A DNA stretch of 9,503 bases from Candidatus Woesearchaeota archaeon. GTDB taxonomy: Archaea > Nanobdellota > Nanobdellia > Woesearchaeales > ARS49. Location of the stretch: NCBI GenBank assembly GCA_026394935.1, contig JAPLZR010000088.1:1-9503 (forward strand). Reading direction: 5' to 3'. Every line of letters begins with the position of its first letter. The stretch's first letter is position 1. Under the pieces are notes generated by a model. That model was not told the DNA's origin. It ran no database searches and worked only from the letters and a program-made list of their open reading frames with translations. Positions 7,283 to 9,503 of this stretch are shown one piece after another. The position numbers and the translations under genes were made by a program.

Positions 7283-8766
7283 GGCCGCACCTCTTTCAAA
7301 CCGGCAGCCTTCAACTGCTTGATAACATCAGCCTCAGGCATATCATTGCTCACAGTAGCAAGCATGCTGAAATTCTTTCTCAAACCAATATTAGTACCTT
7401 CAGGAGTCTCTGCAGGACAAAGCCTGCCCAAATGAGTAGCGTGAAGTTCTCTTGCCTCAAAGTTCTCCTGAGTCGAGCTCAAAGGAGAAACAACTCTCTG
7501 CAAGTGCGAAAGCATGTTCAAGAAATTCAGCCTTTGAATCCTCTGAGAAACACCCTTCCTGCCGCCAACCCAGTTACCAGTCGCCATAGCACTGTAAATA
7601 CGGCTGGTCAAAAGCTTGTCACGAATAATAACCTTGATAGACGGGAACTTTCCGCGCTTCACAATCCTCTGGAAGTTGTAAAGCAAATCTCCGATAAGAA
7701 CCTTCAAGTTCATACGGAACAAATCTGCCAGCAAGTCGCCCGACATCTTAATGCGCTTGTTCATGTAATGATCCTTGTCATCAACAGGAACCTCTCTTCT
7801 TTCAACAAGAATGTACTTTCTCAGCATCTTGCACAAATTATAAGCCTTCCACAACCGGTCTTCCTTCTTAATGCCGATGTTAGGAAGCAAATATTTGTCA
7901 ATAAGCTCAATCATGCGCTCCAACCTGATTTCCCTCGTCTGGGTAATGCCAATCAGTTTCGCAACAGCATCCATCGCATCATCAGGAGTCTTAGTATCAA
8001 CATACTCAAACAAGTTGATTAACACTTCATCATACTGCTTGTCCTTGCTGACAGCCTGCATGATTTCCTCGTCCTTAATCAAGCCCAATGCTTTCATAAC
8101 AAGAACCAGAGGAACACGCTTAACTCTCGTGAAACTGATGTAATACATACCGTCCTTCATCTTTTCGATAGTGTGCGGAATCTTGTAAGAACCCTGCTCG
8201 CTGAAAAGTTTTCCAACAAAATCAGTAACACCGCCAGACTCTTTTGTAACAGAGAAACGGTTAGCACCAAGGTCCTCAATGTTCACAAGAACACGCTCAG
8301 TACCGTTGATAATGAAATAACCACCAGGCTCGTCAGGGTCCTCACCCTTTTCAAAAAGCTCCTGCCTGGACAACTTGCTCAAATGACAGTAATTGCTGTG
8401 CAGCATTACAGGCAAACTGCCAACCTGAGTCGTGAAAGACTCTCTTTGAACATCATTAACATGAGCGGAAACCTCAATGAAAACAGGAGCAGCATAAGTC
8501 AACTTTCTCAGGCGCGCTTCAGCCGGAAAAATATTCTTCTTGCTTCCGTCAGCCTCAGTGATTTCAGGCTTTGTGACCCAGATTTTATCCAGATGAATTT
8601 TGAAACTTTCAACGTTAGGAGGAATAATCGTCGGCTCAATCTCCTTGTTCTCCTCAAGAACATTATTCAATTCCTTATCGACAAAATGATTAAAACTCTC
8701 AATGTTGGACTTTACAAAACTATTCTCCTCAAAAAATTTTCTGATAAGAATTTTTGCTACAGTCAT
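7279..8766 (-). CDS. rpoB2: DNA-directed RNA polymerase subunit B'' (RpoB2, Rpo2N)
   Basis: B'' is the N-terminal half of the second-largest RNAP subunit (protrusion, lobe and fork). At 495 residues it has normal length. Recognisable segments are FPAEARLRKLTYAAPVFIEV (80-99), VGSLPVMLHSNYCHL (115-129), the family signature GGYFIINGTERVLV (148-161), DDKDHYMNKRIKMSGDLL (329-346), the fork region with LSHLQRVVSPLS (419-430), and ELHATHLGRLCPAETPEGTN (440-459), which lies near the C-terminal split point. Many archaeal and eukaryal homologues have GPNCGLVKN where this one reads GTNIGLRKN. The start forms an ATGA overlap with rpoH, and a GGTGG lies just upstream as a plausible ribosome-binding site. 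The gene ends in an ATGA overlap with rpoB1, so equal expression of the two halves is likely. Confidence 0.98.
   Translation of the reverse strand: MTVAKILIRKFFEENSFVKSNIESFNHFVDKELNNVLEENKEIEPTIIPPNVESFKIHLDKIWVTKPEITEADGSKKNIFPAEARLRKLTYAAPVFIEVSAHVNDVQRESFTTQVGSLPVMLHSNYCHLSKLSRQELFEKGEDPDEPGGYFIINGTERVLVNIEDLGANRFSVTKESGGVTDFVGKLFSEQGSYKIPHTIEKMKDGMYYISFTRVKRVPLVLVMKALGLIKDEEIMQAVSKDKQYDEVLINLFEYVDTKTPDDAMDAVAKLIGITQTREIRLERMIELIDKYLLPNIGIKKEDRLWKAYNLCKMLRKYILVERREVPVDDKDHYMNKRIKMSGDLLADLFRMNLKVLIGDLLYNFQRIVKRGKFPSIKVIIRDKLLTSRIYSAMATGNWVGGRKGVSQRIQRLNFLNMLSHLQRVVSPLSSTQENFEARELHATHLGRLCPAETPEGTNIGLRKNFSMLATVSNDMPEADVIKQLKAAGLKEVRP
7288..7293 (-). promoter_or_regulatory. Ribosome-binding site of rpoB1 (GAGGTG)
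   Basis: GAGGTG, a near-ideal archaeal Shine-Dalgarno motif, lies 5 nt before the ATG at 7282 within the last codons of rpoB2. It fixes the rpoB1 start and shows that B' has its own ribosome entry despite the ATGA overlap. Confidence 0.7.
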
Positions 8767-8999
8767 CCAACCACCCTTCTATAGAATACTGTTTCGCCCG
8801 CGGTAGGGCTCTTGCGCGAAATCTTCACAATATCACCCTCTTTCACATCCAAAGCCAGGATAGCAGGGTCGCTCTTGTAGATTCTCGGCAAATTTGGCAT
8901 ATCAATAGCATACTTTTCAAACAACTCCTTGCGCTCCTTCTCAGTAAGCTTGGAGTGCTTCGGTACAAGTTCGTGTTTTGTGACGTCAAACTTTGCCAT
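8763..8999 (-). CDS. rpoH: DNA-directed RNA polymerase subunit H (RpoH, Rpo5)
   Basis: RpoH is the archaeal counterpart of the C-terminal assembly domain of eukaryal Rpb5. It binds near the A'' jaw. Bacteria have no homologue. The 78 residues match the family (about 75-85). Conserved features are HELVPKHSKLTEKE (9-22), LPRIYKSDPAI (37-47), the KEGDIVKISRKSPTAGE run (53-69) and a terminal YRRVV (73-77). The ATG at 8999 is the only reasonable start because an in-frame TGA lies three codons upstream (9006-9008). The leader is A-rich with no Shine-Dalgarno motif, and the tRNA-Lys 3' end is just 16 nt upstream. The gene begins the RNAP operon in the standard archaeal order and overlaps rpoB2 by ATGA. 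Confidence 0.97.
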   Translation of the reverse strand: MAKFDVTKHELVPKHSKLTEKERKELFEKYAIDMPNLPRIYKSDPAILALDVKEGDIVKISRKSPTAGETVFYRRVVG

Positions 9000-9015
9000 T
9001 TTTTTTCAGTATAAA

Positions 9016-9111
9016 CGGGCCGTACGGGACGTTCAGCCACTTATCATGGCTTTTGAACCCGCAACCCTCTGGTTAAAAGCCAGATGCTCTACCAGGTTGA
9101 GCTAACGGCCC
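9016..9111 (-). tRNA. trnK: tRNA-Lys(UUU), interrupted by a T-loop intron
   Basis: Reading the minus strand, the acceptor stem GGGCCGT (9111-9105) pairs fully with ACGGCCC (9023-9017), followed by discriminator G at 9016. The D arm is GCTC/GAGC with loop AACCTGGTA. The anticodon stem TCTGG/CCAGA closes the loop CTTTTAA, giving anticodon TTT (9077-9075) for lysine. The variable loop is GGGTT. The T stem GCGGG (9062-9058) pairs with CCCGT (9028-9024), with one G-U pair, but 29 nt rather than 7 lie between the strands. Removing a 22-nt intron leaves TTCAAAT, a canonical T-loop, and a mature tRNA of 74 nt. CCA is not encoded and must be added by the CCA-adding enzyme. The gene lies 16 nt upstream of rpoH on the same strand, so it may be co-transcribed with the RNA polymerase operon. 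Confidence 0.94.
9030..9051 (-). other. 22-nt archaeal tRNA intron at position 59/60 (bulge-helix-bulge)
   Basis: The precursor folds as a complete BHB motif. The outer helix is the T stem (GCGGG/CCCGT). The 4-bp central helix is TTCA (9057-9054) with TGAA (9035-9032). The two 3-nt bulges on opposite strands are AAA (9053-9051) and CGT (9031-9029). The inner 4-bp helix GCCA/TGGC (9050-9047 with 9039-9036) is capped by loop TGATAAG. Cutting after the second base of each bulge, as the archaeal tRNA splicing endonuclease does, removes 22 nt and restores T-loop TTCAAAT. Alternative pairing GTTC/GAAC would leave a 5-nt T-loop, so it is less likely. Confidence 0.87.
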
Positions 9112-9133
9112 ATTAATCTTCACTCTTGGACTA

Positions 9134-9157
9134 TATGAATATGAATAGGTATGAATA
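9134..9157. repeat. Three copies of TATGAATA upstream of tRNA-Lys
   Basis: The plus strand holds TATGAATA at 9134-9141, 9140-9147 and 9150-9157, with start-to-start spacings of 6 and 10 nt. The cluster ends 22 nt before the tRNA 5' end (9111). It could be a regulatory binding region or simply AT-rich promoter sequence; I cannot assign a factor. Confidence 0.5.
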
Positions 9158-9225
9158 CGATGTGAGAAATTTTTAAGGTACCCCATTGTGCGCTCTACCG
9201 TGTACATCGAAAAGAAAGGAGGGGG

Positions 9226-9233
9226 TTTATAAA
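9226..9233 (-). promoter_or_regulatory. Candidate TATA box for the tRNA-Lys / RNAP operon transcript
   Basis: On the minus strand GTAAGC followed by TTTATAAA resembles an archaeal BRE plus TATA element. Transcription would start near 9204, about 25 nt downstream, giving a leader of roughly 90 nt before the tRNA. The octamer is its own reverse complement, so direction rests on the purine-rich bases before it and on the gene layout. A second, weaker candidate, CATATAG at 9131-9137, is spaced to start transcription almost at the tRNA 5' end. Confidence 0.4.
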
Positions 9234-9261
9234 GCTTACTCTTTTTTGCATCAATTTCGAA

Positions 9262-9503
9262 TCACTCATAAAGTTTATACTTTTTGGCATACTGCATGAC
9301 TCTCTCCCTGAAACCATCGTAAGACCAGAAAAAAGGAATCAAAATACCGCCTTTTTCCCTGAACTCGTCCTGAAGCGGGTTTTTCTTCACGTTTTCCTTT
9401 GTAATAATTGCAACATAACCAAAATCCTCAGTTCCAAAAAATTCCTGAACAGGCACAGCAATATGATTAATCCTATCAAGACGCAAAACCCGATTAGTGC
9501 CCC
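9262..9503 (-). CDS. C-terminal part of an unrecognised protein (5' end outside window)
   Basis: The frame is open from the right window edge to a TGA at 9262-9264, so 79 residues of a longer protein are visible. A TTG at 9486 could act as a start, but the frame continues unbroken to the edge and I see no ribosome-binding site, so a truncated view of a longer gene is more likely. The visible part begins GTNRVLRLDRINHIAV, continues through FGYVAIITKENV and EKGGILIPFFW, and ends in a charged tail (RVMQYAKKYKLYE). Alternating hydrophobic strands suggest a soluble alpha/beta domain; there is no membrane segment or cysteine. RLDRI resembles the RxxRLDRI element of WYL domains, but this is too short to assign. 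It is on the same strand as the RNAP operon, separated from the tRNA by 150 nt that hold a candidate promoter. Codon use resembles that of the neighbours. Confidence 0.6.
   Translation of the reverse strand, partial: GTNRVLRLDRINHIAVPVQEFFGTEDFGYVAIITKENVKKNPLQDEFREKGGILIPFFWSYDGFRERVMQYAKKYKLYE

Noticed and set aside
9010..9015. TTTATA just before rpoH as its own promoter
   Set aside because: A start about 25 nt downstream would fall inside rpoH, after its only possible ATG; the sequence is also the immediate tRNA 3' trailer.
9073..9207. 44-codon minus-strand frame starting about 22 nt after the candidate TATA box, in leaderless position
   Set aside because: It runs into the tRNA and stops in its anticodon loop, so it cannot be a conserved gene; no similarity seen. 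It may be a chance frame in the tRNA leader.
9242..9247. Plus-strand T6 run as a transcription terminator
   Set aside because: No plus-strand gene precedes it; on the minus strand, where the genes lie, it is an A run.
9273..9280. GTTTATAC here and in inverted orientation at 9009-9016 as an inverted repeat flanking the tRNA region
   Set aside because: Only 8 nt of AT-rich sequence, one copy being coding sequence and the other the tRNA end; no further homology beyond the octamer, so chance is the best explanation.

Overview
The window is a piece of an archaeal chromosome. It carries the core RNA polymerase operon followed by the start of the ribosomal 'streptomycin-type' operon, all read from the minus strand. 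In transcription order, from high to low coordinates, it holds: the tail of an unrecognised gene (right edge), a short intergenic region, an intron-containing tRNA-Lys(UUU), then rpoH, rpoB2 (B''), rpoB1 (B'), rpoA1 (A'), rpoA2 (A''), rpl30e, nusA, rps12 and the first 162 codons of rps7 (left edge). This is the classic archaeal order. Splitting the largest subunit into A'/A'' is general in Archaea. Splitting the second subunit into B''/B' is typical of many euryarchaeal lineages and also occurs outside them.

The organism is an archaeon with moderate, AT-leaning base composition. Evidence is the Rpb5-type RpoH, the split A and B subunits, an archaeal two-KH-domain NusA, archaeal/eukaryal eL30, uS12 and uS7, a tRNA gene with no encoded CCA, and a tRNA intron with a bulge-helix-bulge (BHB) fold. 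Several normally invariant positions are changed in the RNAP trigger loop and bridge helix and in the decoding loop of uS12. Together with the odd tRNA intron this suggests a fast-evolving lineage; a DPANN archaeon is my guess, but the sequence alone does not prove it.

The genes are packed with almost no space. Five of the eight protein-gene junctions are 4-nt ATGA overlaps, one is a direct TAAATG abutment, and the other two have gaps of 1 and 5 nt. The genes together encode the catalytic core of RNA polymerase, an associated RNA-binding factor (NusA) and ribosomal proteins, so transcription and translation machinery are co-expressed. The tRNA-Lys gene lies only 16 nt upstream of rpoH, and no Shine-Dalgarno motif is seen before rpoH, so the tRNA and operon may share a transcript.

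The best 'second look' item is the tRNA-Lys. A 22-nt intron interrupts the T-loop between positions 59 and 60, inside a textbook BHB fold, and its removal restores a canonical T-loop. Other points are a charged N-terminal extension of about 55 residues on RpoA1 with codon use unlike the rest of the gene, and the unusual RNAP and uS12 active-centre residues. I see no CRISPR array, insertion sequence, toxin system or other accessory system.
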